Part shown: piece by piece, positions 1 through 10,613 of the stretch | Layout of the letters: each line of letters starts with the position of its first letter | Position numbering within the stretch: position 1 is the first letter of the stretch | Assembly (NCBI GenBank): GCA_949751835.1 | Contig: CATKHK010000027.1 | Span: forward strand, 372,001-436,000 | DNA length: 64,000 nucleotides | Direction of reading: 5' to 3' | From: Blepharisma japonicum | Taxonomy: Eukaryota; Ciliophora; Heterotrichea; Heterotrichida; Blepharismidae | The notes under the pieces: generated by a model | Databases searched by the model: none | The model's input: the letters and a program-made list of their open reading frames with translations, nothing else | Told to the model about the DNA's origin: nothing | Position numbers and translations under genes: made by a program

Positions 1-370
1 GTTTAAGTCTGATATTTTCCTTCTCAAAATCTGTGCTATAAGTAAAAATTTTGGATAAATCAAGCTTTACTGAACCATTCTTTACAGACTTATTCTTAAC
101 AATCTGAAAAAGTTGAAAAGAAACAAATTTCTTCAAATAAGACCTATTTTTTCTAAACATGGTGACTGGAATTAAAACTGTGTGCTCTAAAAACGTTGTT
201 CCTAGAATAACATCGTTTTCAACAGCTGGAGACTCTTCTCTATATTTTTTGCCTCTTTCGACCACAACTTTTAACTTGGCTGGATAAGGGATATTTATTG
301 TGACTGAATGGATAGTTAATTCTAGCAAGTATGATTCTGTACTCGATCCGATCCGCTGGATTAGAGACAT
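1..370 (-). CDS. NT-C2-like domain protein (3' end beyond window)
   Basis: The reverse strand is open from an ATG at 368-370 to the window edge, giving about 123 residues without a stop. It begins MSLIQRIGSSTESYLLELTI, continues through alternating beta-strand-like segments (LKVVVERGKK, VILGTTFLEH), and ends with SVKLDLSKIF. The order of strands, the basic 'RGKK' after the second strand and the late 'G-x-V-x-L-D-L-S' resemble the N-terminal C2 (NT-C2) domain found in EEIG1/EHBP1-type proteins, which binds membranes or Rab/actin partners. That is a family-level impression only. No in-frame TGA occurs. The carboxyl end is cut off by the window, so full length and any downstream domains are unknown. 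Confidence 0.5.
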   Translation of the reverse strand, partial: MSLIQRIGSSTESYLLELTIHSVTINIPYPAKLKVVVERGKKYREESPAVENDVILGTTFLEHTVLIPVTMFRKNRSYLKKFVSFQLFQIVKNKSVKNGSVKLDLSKIFTYSTDFEKENIRLK

Positions 371-587
371 ATTTTTGTTGAATTATGTTTGCAAACCCAT
401 TATTTATTCAACATTAGTTAATTCAGTTCATTTTAGGCGAAATATTTAATTGAAAATAAGTCAAAGGATATATGGTTGCATTGGCACATTCAAAACCCTA
501 ATCTAGCTTAAAAATAGATCAATTAATTTTATGATAGTGGTAAGAAGTCTAAATGATAAAAATAATTCTTTATAAATTAAATTTTTA

Positions 588-2252
588 TTATAACCTATTC
601 TCTATTTCTTTTTCCAATTCTTGGATAGAAATTCGCGTATCTAAATAAAAATTACTTAATTTAAGGGCAGCCTTCACTTTATTCAGTATCACCATATAAT
701 TTTCGTTATCTGCTAATAACTTAGTCAATGATCGAGGAATTTCATCTGTGTTTTCTATACACAAAGCCTTTTTCAGCTTACTTAAAATTTCTTTTTCAGA
801 TATATTTTGGTTATTTTTTTTCTTCAATTGAACATATTCCTCTGTTAATCTTCTTATTCATTTTCATATAGTTTTTAATGAAGGATTTTTCTCATAAATT
901 TCTGGAGGAGAGTAATCCATAATTAGTTTTTTCAATCTCTCTACTAATTTACGCTGATGAGATTGAGCTTTTGTATCATGTAATAGCAATTTTGCATTTG
1001 ATAATAAAGATGATGGTGAATTAACTGAAAATTCATTCATTAGCTCTCTTATAATTTCAGTGCATTTTGCAGAGTCAAGATTTTTTGATGGAGAATATTC
1101 GTGCTTTCTTTCTCTGTTTTCACTTCTAGGTCTTATTCTAGGCAATTGTGGGATTTTTTCTCTTAATCTTTTAGCAGACTCTGACCTTCTCTTCTTGGTT
1201 CTGATATCTTCAATTGCTATTTCAAGTTTTTCTATTTTTTGGTTTGCTTTTCTTAATTCCACACAGCTTGGCTTCCTTCTTAAAGCAGTTTTGAGCTTAT
1301 TATTTTCATTTTTGAGTTCTTTTAATGATCCTTTAGTATTTTCTTTACAATCAGAATTTAAAGGCTTATGTTTAAGTCTATTAGATAGCTCCTCAATTTT
1401 TTCTTCTAATTCTTTAATTTTTATAATCGCAGATTTTAACTCTGAGTTTTTCTGATCAATTTCTTTCAAAAATTCTATTTTTTCCTTTTTTAAATTTGCT
1501 ACTTCTTTTTCGAGTTCATAATTATTTGTTTTCAATAATTTTATTTCATTTTGTATAGAAGATTCTGACTCAATAATTTTAATTTCTTTTTCAAGGTTAG
1601 CTAGTTTTTTATGGAGTATCAAATTTTCTTGAAGTAATGCATTTTTTGCAGTTTCTAGTTCATTTGCTTTATCTTCTAATCCTCTTGCTGAAGCTGTCAA
1701 ATCACTTATAGGTGATATATAATTTTCTTTATTTTCTAAATGATAAGTTTCTTTAGTTTTTTTCAAAGAAGCATCTCTTTTATTTCTTTCATTATGAAAA
1801 TCAGATTTATTCCTATCAGTTGCAAAGCCACTTTTTCCTCTATAAGCAGTAGATACAGTTGGGTCTATAATTTCAGAATTTCTCATAGGATTCTTATTAT
1901 AAGTTTCCATTTCATTATAGTGTTTAGCTGATGGTTTTGAGTTTTGAGCAGATTCCAAGAATGGTCCTTTATGTTTTCTCAGTTCACTAACAGATTGTGA
2001 GACTTTTAGTTGATTTTCTTTATGATAATTGCCTACAGCAGTATCTTGAGAATCTTTTGAACTTGGAAAATGAGATTCAGTAACTTTACTTAGTTTAAAT
2101 GTAGGATCCAAATATTTTGATTCTAAAAATTGTCCAATAGGACTTTGTTCTCTAGTATTTGAAGCTCTATAATTTGAAGTCAACTTCTGCAAATCTTCAC
2201 GAATGCTTTGAATTTTATTGTCAACATTAAATTCACTTTTTCGTTTTGACAT
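588..2252 (-). CDS. Coiled-coil protein, 554 aa, function unknown
   Basis: A single reverse-strand gene whose frame passes through two TGA (Trp) codons near 855-863 and ends at TAA 588-590. Residues 1-185 are polar and probably disordered. Residues about 190-390 form a long heptad-rich coiled coil (LEKEIKIIESESSIQNEIKL and following). A basic stretch follows (RRKPSCVELRKANQKIEKLE, then RIRPRSENRERKHE). The C-terminal 150 residues look like a folded helical bundle, including IWKWIRRLTEEYVQLKKK exactly across the recoded TGAs, which argues that the readthrough is real. The architecture recalls centrosomal or basal-body scaffold proteins, but I recognise no family. Under the standard code it would appear as two unrelated ORFs. 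Confidence 0.8.
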
Positions 2253-2464
2253 TTAAATTTTTGGAATTCTTATTTCATTTAAAATTTATAAAATACTTAA
2301 TCCTACTGCTGAATAATTTGTATGAAGCAATAGTTATAGATGATTCATAAAAATGAAGAGAAGGGGTTTTTGCTTTTAAATTTATTTTGGCGCCATTACT
2401 CGTCGAGATACTAAGGGATCATTTTTATCAAAACGTATTATTGCAGTACAATATATTACCATAA

Positions 2465-3115
2465 ATGAGCATTTTAAGAATAGGGCAAAATATCATTATT
2501 AAACCGCTTATTCATACGCATACTCTAGTGTGGCTTCATGGTTTAGGCGACTCTGCTGATGGCTTTTTAGACCTTTTTCAAGGATTTGAACTCTTGCCAA
2601 ATGCAAAAATTGTTTTACTTACTGCTCCTGTTAGACCTGTAACACTAAATTATGGAATGCAAATGACTAGTTGGTTTGATATTGTAGATATCAGCTCAAG
2701 AGCTCTTAATAATGAAGCTATAGAAAGCGCTAAATTAATAACTTCAACAATTGAAGAAGAAAGTAAAATTTGCAGCTCAATTATTCTTGGTGGGTTTTCC
2801 CAAGGAGCTGCAATGTCTTTGTATACCGGACTTGCTCATTACCCTGGAAAAATTGATGCTATAATTGCTTTAAGCGGATATGTCTTTGATTTTCAAGTCC
2901 CTGAGAATAAAAAAACAGTCCCTATATTTATGTATCATGGGAAGAATGACTCTATGGTTAGTGAAGAATATGCTGCTCAAACTGCAAAAAAAAGCTTAGC
3001 AGGATGCAATTTGACGTACACAACTGAAGATTATTTGAGCCATGGTATTAGCGATGAAGAACTTAATTTAGCTAAAAGCTGGCTGCAGACTGTATTGGCT
3101 AAAAAAATAATATAA
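2465..3115 (+). CDS. Acyl-protein thioesterase / lysophospholipase (APT1-like)
   Basis: This 216-residue alpha/beta hydrolase belongs to the phospholipase/carboxylesterase (LYPLA/APT) family, which removes palmitate from cysteines of cytosolic proteins and can hydrolyse lysophospholipids. The full catalytic triad is visible. Ser112 lies in GGFSQGAA, Asp162 in YHGKNDSMV and His193 in LSHGISDEE. The family-typical oxyanion region VWLHGLGDSADGF is at residues 22-34 and TSWFDI at 68-73. Length matches the family (about 220-230). No signal peptide or membrane segment is present, so a cytosolic enzyme is expected. All its Trp codons are TGG. The window also encodes a DHHC palmitoyltransferase that would do the opposite reaction, though far away. 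Confidence 0.93.
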   Translation: MSILRIGQNIIIKPLIHTHTLVWLHGLGDSADGFLDLFQGFELLPNAKIVLLTAPVRPVTLNYGMQMTSWFDIVDISSRALNNEAIESAKLITSTIEEESKICSSIILGGFSQGAAMSLYTGLAHYPGKIDAIIALSGYVFDFQVPENKKTVPIFMYHGKNDSMVSEEYAAQTAKKSLAGCNLTYTTEDYLSHGISDEELNLAKSWLQTVLAKKII

Positions 3116-3267
3116 AATTAATCATCTTAATACTTCCATCTGTCATTGAATTTTAATATGAGAATTCATCATTAACCAAAAATTACAACTATATGATTAT
3201 TTATTACGAAATAATCAATAAACGTTGCAGGGTGAAATATTAAGACATATTCAATTTTAGAATTTAA

Positions 3268-5265
3268 ATGTCAAAATTAACAATCAATTTAAGTGAGACA
3301 GTCCTCACTGAGCCAAAAGAGCTTCTAGGTCAGTCATCCATTAATTCAAACACACAAGATTATCAAAATTTAGAAGACAGCGCTTATGGGATGAAAGATG
3401 CTTTGTTAGTGAAATGGAGAGACACAGTCGAAAATCTATATGAAGAAATCGAGCTTCAAAAACGACAAAGAAGAGAAGCAGAGCTCTGATGCAAAGAATT
3501 AGAAGTAAAAAATCAGTCTATTGAAAAACGCAATAAAGAGCTATCAACTAAAGTATTAGCTTATAAAGAGGAAAACGAATTAATAAAAGAAAACAAAGAA
3601 AATATTGAAAAAGAGCTTTCAATGCTTAAAACTTCAGGAAATAAACATACTCAACAAATATCTCTAATTGCTCAAGAAAACGAAGAACTAAAGCGAAGAA
3701 TTGAAATTTTTAAAGAAGAATCTTTGGAAAAAAATAAAGCACTCCAAGACTTGAATTTAAAGATAAGCACATATGAAACCAAAATATTAAAGATCGAAAA
3801 TGAAAATTCTGATTTAAAAAGCGAAATTGAAGAATGGCAAACTAAATATGACGATTTAGTCTATAAATGTGAAAGATTAACTGCTCAAGCTAAAATCGCT
3901 GAAACTGTTACAGTCAGCTTAAAACAAGCTCAAGAAGACTATCAAAAGTGCTTGAGAGAAGAAAAAGAAATGCTGGAGAGCAAAGAAAGTGAAATGAAAG
4001 AAAAATATAACGAATTTGAAGCGAAGCTAAAGAAAAGATATGCAATAAAGGAAAGTGAATTAAAACAAGAGCTTACGAGATCAATTGAAGAAATTCAAAG
4101 AACAGTAGAAATTAGCAGTGAAGAACATAATAAAGTGAGAAATGAAAACATAAGCTTAAAGGATTATGTCAAAAATTTACAAGAAGAATTGTCAGGCTCA
4201 AAAATAGATATAAGAGCTTTAGAAAATGCTCAACAAGAAATAGACACACTAACTCAGTTGGTAGAAGATAAGACAAGTCTTTGTGAAAAACAAGAAATTG
4301 AATTGGAGCAAGAAAGTTTAAATTTCAAAAATAAATTGGAAGAAGCCCAACAAGTAGAAGCAAGTTTAAGAAATTTGTTATCTGAAAGCCATGAAACCAT
4401 TGAAAATCTCAAACAAAGTTTATTAAATGAGCAAAAGCTCCATGAAGAGTCAGCACAACATATAATTGAGCTTGAAGAAAAACTTGAAAATGAGCAAGCA
4501 AAAATAAAAGAAAAAGAAATAGAAATTAATAAAATCTCAGAAAACGAAAAAGAACTCAGCAAAAGACTGTCGAAAATAAGGGAAACACATCTACAAGAAA
4601 TAAAAAATATTCTTGAATCTAATGATGAAAAAATAAACCAAGCTAAAGCCAAAACTAAACAAAAATATAGCAAAGAGCATCAAAAACGGTTAGACATGGA
4701 AAAAGAAAAAAATAATATTTCAGAAAAAGAAATTTTAAGACTAAAAAGTATCTTAGAAACGAAAGAAGTTAAGCTTGATGCTGTTATAAAAGAAAAGCAG
4801 ATACTTGAGGACGCACTACATGAATTTCGAGATCAAGTAACACAAATTACAGCTCATCAAAGTATGCATCGAACCCAATCCGAAGAAATATCAAATCAGC
4901 TGAATTCCCAATTAGCCAGTCTTAATCATGAATTAGGGAAAGAAAAAAAGCGCCGTCTACATTTGGAACAAAAAATGAAACAGAGAAAAACTGACATCCA
5001 GCAGTTGCAAGAAAAGATTAAGCAAGACAGCTCATTTTTCAAGCATGAAATAGCGAGAAAAGATGAAGAATTGATGAAATTAAAAAGGAGATTTGAGGCA
5101 AAGTTAAGAGAAATGTGTGGAGAGGTTAATTTAAAAAATGAGAATATCAGGGTTGAGATGCTAAAAGTTATCAGTGAGATGAAAGAAGACTCTTGTGAAG
5201 AATTTGAGTGTGTCTTAGAAAATCTTGAAGACCTGGCATACAGCATTCCTACTTACAGTTGTTAA
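3268..5265 (+). CDS. Long coiled-coil protein, 665 aa, function unknown
   Basis: The ATG at 3268 opens a frame that crosses one TGA (Trp) at 3487-3489 and ends at TAA 5263-5265. After about 50 N-terminal residues almost the whole protein is heptad-rich and charged (E, K, Q), a near-continuous coiled coil from residue 55 to about 620. It closes with a short non-coiled acidic tail (EMKEDSCEEFECVLENLEDL). The TGA lies inside the heptad region (RREAEL-W-CKELEVKN) with perfect continuation of the heptads, so it is read as Trp. No motor, kinase or calponin domain is present. Such proteins in ciliates often belong to the cortex or basal body, but this is not recognisable from sequence. Confidence 0.82.
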
Positions 5266-5508
5266 AATTTGTTGTTTAATACGAATATACCTTGATTTAA
5301 TTGATTTTTAATCTTTACATTAATAGATTATGAATCAAAAATAAACCAGAAAAAGACAGCTTTCATTCGGGATTACTTGATTTATAAGGCTTTTATCTAT
5401 AATTTATTGAATAAGGCAATTAAAATGAGACATATAAATACCAAATCAGAAAACATCATTCAAAATTGATAAGCAAGCCTTACAAATAATTTTTCATTTG
5501 TAATATTA

Positions 5509-6117
5509 ATGGATATAGATGTGCAGTTAATTCGCCAAGGCAATATAGCATGAAAGAGATGCCCCAGATCAATGAAATTAAGAAAGCTAAAGAAATGGTA
5601 TGCAAAAATAGAACTAAAGAGGAATCCTAATTGTATTGTATTTATCAATGACTCTTCAGGTTAACTATACTTAGAACCTATCGAAGATGAAGATATCGAA
5701 CTGGGAGATCTCATTCCTGACAAAAGAAAAACTCTATCAATATACATTGAAGAAAACCCAATACTGCTAAATTTCAATTTTGGTCTTACAACTATAGACT
5801 ATTTATATGGAATCGCTAATATTGGCCAACTTAGAAAATATATTCTTGAGCAATTATGCTTCTATTTGGAGGATAAAATAATTCTTATGGATGAAAATCA
5901 TCGAATTCTAAGTAAAACTGAAAAGATTTCAGATTTAATTTTAAGATTTGGAGCACCTACAATCTATGTTAAATGCATAAGGAAAAATTATTCTAAGAAT
6001 AGAAAAATAAAAGAGTTTGAAAATTTAGCAGAATACAGTTTTCTTGAATCAACTGGCTCCAATTGTAAAATAGGATGCTTCACTTCGCCAACGAATTCTC
6101 TAGGAATGTATTTATAA
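5509..6117 (+). CDS. Orphan protein, about 197 aa, with one 15-nt intron
   Basis: The start ATG at 5509 is the first after an in-frame TAA at 5470. The frame uses one TGA as Trp (GNIAWKRCP) and is interrupted by TAA within a 15-nt intron at 5660-5674. Splicing gives VFINDSSEPIEDEDIELGD and the frame then runs to TAA 6115-6117. The protein has two short beta-rich parts separated by hydrophobic LNFNFGLTTIDYLYGIANIG. The second part (ILMDENHRILSKTEKISDLI) has a ubiquitin-like or PB1-like feel. I do not recognise a family. The gene converges on the minus-strand gene that stops at 6178, leaving 60 bp between stops. Confidence 0.7.
5660..5674 (+). other. 15-nt intron (GTTAACTATACTTAG)
   Basis: This GT...AG 15-mer has A at position 10. 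Unspliced reading hits TAA at the second codon; removal restores ...SSEPIED.... The donor GTTA is the only one of the eleven introns here that is not GTA. Confidence 0.75.
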
Positions 6118-6177
6118 GATTCGAGCTAGCTCTATTGCTAGTGTTTAAAATTTAATAATTAATTTGTATTTTTATAA

Positions 6178-7164
6178 TTATGAGCTAAGATCAAACAATT
6201 CATCAAAATTGATTGTTTGCTTGGGTTCAGGTTGTTCCGAAACTTCAGTACTCTTTGTCTCAGGACTGAAGTCAAACATTTTGCTTTTTGTGCATTTTGG
6301 CGTTTTGGAAGTTGGTACCTTCACCTCAGGGAGTGTGCATAACTTTGTTAAAACTCCTTCATGTGCGGAATTTGTTCTTGCAAGCTGCCTATATGTTTTA
6401 TTAATTACAGGAGAAAACGAGTATTCTTTATTTTCCTGCATTTCCTTCAGCTTAGTTTTTGAGCGCTCAAATCTCTCTAAAAGTCTTATTTCTGGAGGTC
6501 TTTTTTCTCCTGATTCTTGGACGATTTTTTCAGACTTTTGATCGATTTGAGGATGGAATTTGAAAATTTGCTTCATTTTCTTGTCTAACTCGTCTTTTTT
6601 CAAAGCTTTTTTGACATTATTCATATTAGCCCAATCCTCATTGTATTTATAAAACTCTAAAGCTGATCTTGGCTTATCAGATTTTCCATGTATTTGAGGT
6701 GTAAATGTGAGCTCTTTTTTAAGGAGCTCTTCTTTATCTTGATCTAATTTAGTTTTTAGCTCTGATATTTTTCTTTCCTTTTCCTGAAGCATTTCTGATA
6801 CTCTCTCTTGGATTGGAGCAATTTTTCCTACAATTTTCTTGGAGTTGCTATTTATTTCAGGGGTCTTTTTGACTTCTTCATATCTTTCTTTGTCGACTTG
6901 CTTTTTTACTTTCTTGAAATCTTCTTGGGACTTTTTAGTTTTATTTTGCATTCGTAGATAGGTTGTTTTTATAAAATCAGATGCGCGAATTTTTTTGGTA
7001 GGTTTTTGAGGAGATACAATTCGTTGAGGCTCTGGGGAAGCTTGAGTTATCTTTTCAGGAACTGGCTCTTCTGCATGAGGCTTGGTGTCTTCATTATTTT
7101 CTTGCATGGTAAGATATATTTTCGACATGATGTTTCTCACTGCATCAGTCTCGAAGTCCTCCAT
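6178..7164 (-). CDS. Charged protein with repeated FTPxI-type motifs, 328 aa
   Basis: An uninterrupted frame of Lys/Glu-rich sequence. It contains a coiled-coil stretch (VSEMLQEKERKISELKTKLD) and two or three copies of a short motif of the type (T/K/S)F(T/H/S)P(Q/V)I followed by K/S: LTFTPQIHGKS, FKFHPQIDQKS and YSFSPVINKT. Such 'F-x-P-x-I' repeats are common in ciliate and apicomplexan cytoskeletal proteins, but I do not know a defined function. The C terminus is TINFDELFDLSS. The stop is TAA at 6178-6180. No TGA codons are used. The upstream gene on the same strand begins about 45 bp further on, so the two are tightly packed. Confidence 0.75.
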   Translation of the reverse strand: MEDFETDAVRNIMSKIYLTMQENNEDTKPHAEEPVPEKITQASPEPQRIVSPQKPTKKIRASDFIKTTYLRMQNKTKKSQEDFKKVKKQVDKERYEEVKKTPEINSNSKKIVGKIAPIQERVSEMLQEKERKISELKTKLDQDKEELLKKELTFTPQIHGKSDKPRSALEFYKYNEDWANMNNVKKALKKDELDKKMKQIFKFHPQIDQKSEKIVQESGEKRPPEIRLLERFERSKTKLKEMQENKEYSFSPVINKTYRQLARTNSAHEGVLTKLCTLPEVKVPTSKTPKCTKSKMFDFSPETKSTEVSEQPEPKQTINFDELFDLSS

Positions 7165-7207
7165 ACTTTATAATGATTTATAATATCTGTAAAACTATAG
7201 CGAAATA

Positions 7208-7792
7208 TTAATTAAAAACACAGTGATCGATTTCTTTTTGGCCAAGCTGCAGCCATTTCCCTTCGTTATCTAAGGTCCAGTGAAGACCAACTCGGCTATA
7301 TTCTTCGTTTAACTCAATTAAAAGTCTTCTAAGCCCAGGAAACCAAGCTCGATCCAGCACTTGTGCTCTCCAAACCCAGATTAAAATTCCTGACCTTTTC
7401 ATTATGTATATTGCCAATGCCAAAATCACTAAATCAAGAATTAAAATTGCCCATATTAAAAGTAATATCAACAACAAGCTCATCATCATACATACTGCAA
7501 GTAAAGTTATCCCAAACTTATAAAGTGCTGAAGGAGGGGTTAAATTGCGGTCATTGTTTATTAAATCAAAGTGATAGTTGAATTTTTCTTTATCGACTTT
7601 TCCTTCAATAACTTCATATGTTCTGATCTTGTTTGACTCAAAATCAAATTTATTCTCCTGCTGAATAAATCTATATACTACACACATATTGTGTGTGACA
7701 GGAAGATTTAGATCTTCTTCACTGATACCATAGTCACTTTCCTGTGTTTTATCGAGAGGAAAGAAAGACTCAGACAAGTTAGCTTCACTCAT
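7208..7792 (-). CDS. Membrane-associated protein, possible Golgin A7/ERF4-type
   Basis: This 194-residue protein has an N-terminal beta-like half (VTHNMCVVYRFIQQENKFDF), one long hydrophobic block at residues 92-131 able to form two membrane passes or a hairpin (CMMMSLLLILLLIWAILILD and on), and a C-terminal part GLRRLLIELNEEYSRVGLHW. The topology and the final 'helix-N-x-x-x-x-x-x-G-L-x-W...W-L' pattern resemble the Golgin subfamily A7/ERF4 fold, the accessory subunit of ERF2/ZDHHC9 palmitoyltransferases. The resemblance is by eye and weak. An uncharacterised membrane protein is the safe call. All Trp codons are TGG. A DHHC enzyme of suitable type lies at the other end of the window. Confidence 0.55.
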   Translation of the reverse strand: MSEANLSESFFPLDKTQESDYGISEEDLNLPVTHNMCVVYRFIQQENKFDFESNKIRTYEVIEGKVDKEKFNYHFDLINNDRNLTPPSALYKFGITLLAVCMMMSLLLILLLIWAILILDLVILALAIYIMKRSGILIWVWRAQVLDRAWFPGLRRLLIELNEEYSRVGLHWTLDNEGKWLQLGQKEIDHCVFN

Positions 7793-7846
7793 TTTACTAT
7801 AAAATAATGAATTATAAAAATCTGTAAAGAATAATTCAGTTTACAT

Positions 7847-9904
7847 TTAGCTAGGAGTAATAAATGACCAGCCATCTAAGCGAGGAGCTTGGATTTCTTC
7901 GTCTTCTAGTCGACCAAACATTCTTTCCAAACCTACTCCTTTGATAACTCTTTTAATAGGCCTTATTTCGGGTGCTTTTATTTCTTTTCTAGCATAGGCG
8001 TCCCAGTTTACACCTCTGAAAAATGCATGCTCTTTGATTTCATTGGCATCTCTTTTGCTTGCCCCAAGTCTTTTATGAGGGTCTCGGTTTAATAGCAGCT
8101 TAATGATGTCTTTTGCTTCATTGCTAAGGCCTTTTGGAATTTTTAGTTTGCCGCGCTGGATATTGTTGAATAGCTGTTCTCGGTTGCTGGAATAATAAGG
8201 AGGAGCTCCAACGAGCATTTCATATAGCAAAACGCCTAATAGATACCAGTCTACTGATTTGGTGTGGCCTGACCTTCTAAGCATTTCTGGGGCTAAATAT
8301 GCAACTGAACCACAAAAAGATTTGGCAAGCTGCCCCTCTGTGACTCCTTCTTTTGAAAGACCAAAATCGGTTATTCTTGCATGTCCCTCAGGATCAAGGA
8401 CTACATTTTCAGGTTTTAAATCTCTAAAGATGATTTCGTGCTTATGGAGCTCTTCTAATCCTAGAAGGATTTCACATATATAAAATCGAGCTTTTTCTTC
8501 GTTAAAATGCTTTTCTCTTGCTAAATGAGTTCCTAGGTCTCCTCCTGGACAGTAATCCATAATCATTACTAGCTTTTCTGGGGTTTGGAATGCATAATTT
8601 AATTTCACGATGTATGGATGCTTGATTTTCATAAGAATGTTTCTTTCTGCAAAAGCGTATCGGATTAAATTATTTTCAAGAACTTTTTCTTTCCTTAAAA
8701 CTTTTAAGGCAAACTGCTCCCCAGTATCAATCTTTTCTACTAAGTATACTTCTCCAAAGCTTCCTTTTCCAAGCTGTAATAAACCTTTAAAATCTCTTGG
8801 GCCAACTTTACAAGGAGGAAGACCAAAATCAGGTGGTTTTACAATTCCTTTATTTAAGCTTTGAGTCTTTTTGATACTCTTTTTAGGAGTAGCCTGCAGC
8901 TTCGGTCTCTCTTTAAATGTCTGTAAATCCTTATTACTCGGTATATGAGAACTCTTAAGTATCAAGTTTTCTACCATATCTTGCCTTGATGTTCTTCTAA
9001 GAACCGAATAATAAGGATTTCTCCCATACTCAGTTTTAGGTACAGTCAACCCAAACCTATTACAATGTTCCCTAAACGCACTATATACATCAATATTTAA
9101 TGCAAGATCCACCGCAGTCTTCCCCACATTATTCTTTATGCTTATATCTGGAATCCTCCCAAGCAGCCACTTCACAATTAGCTCGTGCCCATGCTTCGCT
9201 GCATAATGAAGTGGCGTATTAAGCTCATTATCAATCGCATTAATATCAGCCCCTTCCCTCACCAAAATTTTTACAACTGGCAAATGCCCATGCAGACAAG
9301 CCAAATGTAAAGGAGTCCTCTGCATAGAAGTCCTTGAGTCCACATTGGTCCTTTCTCCATGAAAAATCAGGACCTCAATAGCATCTTTAAACCCATCAGC
9401 AGCTGCCAAATGAAGTGCAGTTCAGTCATTCAGCCCTTTTGTATTGGTCTGAGCGACCATGTCTCCATAAAGTTCTCTGTCTAATAATTCTTTGCATCGG
9501 TTGATATCATTTCTTTCCACAGCTTCCCAGAGCGAGTTATTCATTTTTCTTTTTTGCTTATAAAAATCTTCAAGATCTTCATGGTTTCCTTGCAAGTTGA
9601 AAATTTTGACGACTTGTCCAGGGAAAGTTTCTTGGTTTTCGTCTCTGATGTCGATTTCTTCGCCTGTGTCAAGGTTTTTGATTTTGAAAATGTCTTCAGG
9701 GATCACAACTGATCAAGTGTCAGTATCAGCGGTCAGTTGTTGGGAGTGAGTTTTTTGATGACTCCAAGAGTTGGGAGATTTCAAGTCATTTTCATTGGTT
9801 TTTTTGTTAAGAAGGGTTTCTGTGGATTCTCGGTCTTGGGATATTGAATTCATTAAGGAGCTTTCTTCTGGTATTGGACTCATCCGATAAACTTCAGGAT
9901 CCAT
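7847..9904 (-). CDS. Ankyrin-repeat AGC-type protein kinase, 685 aa
   Basis: One gene crosses two TGA (Trp) codons at 9422-9424 and 9713-9715. The first gives DWTALHLAAADG, the canonical start of an ankyrin helix, which confirms the recoding. Residues about 1-130 are a polar leader. Residues 140-290 hold three to four ankyrin repeats (RTPLHLACLHGHLPVVKILV, TPLHYAAKHGHELIVKWLL). The kinase domain spans about 370-640 with GKGSFGEVYLV, FALKVL, IIFRDLKPENVV, ITDFGLSKEG and SFCGSVAYLAPEM. The FRD (not HRD) triplet and the C-tail (FFRGVNWDAYARKEIKAPEI) are AGC traits. The protein ends DGWSFITPS, possibly a shortened hydrophobic motif. It is a Ser/Thr kinase with likely protein-docking ankyrins; substrate unknown. 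The catalytic residues appear complete. Confidence 0.92.
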
Positions 9905-9997
9905 TATTTCGTTTGCAAAAATATTAATTTATCATATTTAAATATTTTATAAGGTGAGTTTATTTAATAAACAGATATTGCAAGCAGTTTTTGATTA

Positions 9998-10573
9998 TTA
10001 TAGAGGCTTAAGCTTAAAGTTTTTGAATTCAATATCAAATCCTGTTTCTGAATCTGGAGCAGCACACATTATCCCTACTTGAAGATTATCAGAATCATTT
10101 AAAAACCCAACCCGGTACATATTAAAGTTTTCCCCATCCAGAGAATAAAAAATTTCAAAGGATTTTTCTTTCATGACAAGCTTAAAATGTACTGTCTGCC
10201 TAGCATCAAAATTATTCAAATTGATCACTGATCAATCTGAGTAATCTCTTGTGACTACAGCACTGATATTTGCAATATTATTTACGTATTCAATGCCTGC
10301 TTTAACCCAGTACTCAGGGCTTTGTCTTATCATTAACCCTCCTTGGTCATACAATGATACATATTTTCCTTGAACTGATACTGACATCTCAAAATTCCCT
10401 GCAACATTGCAGTATAAGAAATGACCATTGTCACGTATAAAGCCATAATGCGTTTTTCTTCAATAATCTGTATGTGGATCTGCATGGACCTTTAAGCTGC
10501 TTATTGACATAATGCAGCCTTCCTCTTGGGAATAGTCAATTTCAGACGATAGAGGTGGGTTAAACCATTCCAT
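9998..10573 (-). CDS. DUF1349 (concanavalin A-like) family protein
   Basis: The frame begins at ATG 10571-10573 (MEWFNPPLSSEIDYSQEEG), crosses TGAs read as Trp in DYWRKTHYGFIRDNGHF and YSDWSVINL, and ends at TAA 9998-10000, giving 191 residues. The order FEMSVSVQGKYVSLYDQGGL, MIRQSPEYWVKAGIEYVNN, SAVVTRDYSDWSVI and FEIFYSLDGENFNMYR is the DUF1349 pattern known from bacterial, fungal and protist proteins (yeast 'regulation of enolase 1' family), a beta-sandwich of concanavalin A-like fold. Enzymatic activity is not established for the family. Both recoded Trps sit at family-conserved positions. A longer in-frame extension overlapping the upstream Alba gene was not used. The Alba gene stop lies only 40 bp upstream, on the same strand. 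Confidence 0.88.
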
Positions 10574-10613
10574 TTTAGGTGAATAAATATATGAAGAAAT
10601 GGATTCTAAGTTA

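Noticed and set aside
588-863. A separate small gene at 588-827 next to a larger gene at 864-2252
   Set aside because: They are one frame joined across two TGA codons that read as Trp; the smaller piece has no ATG of its own.
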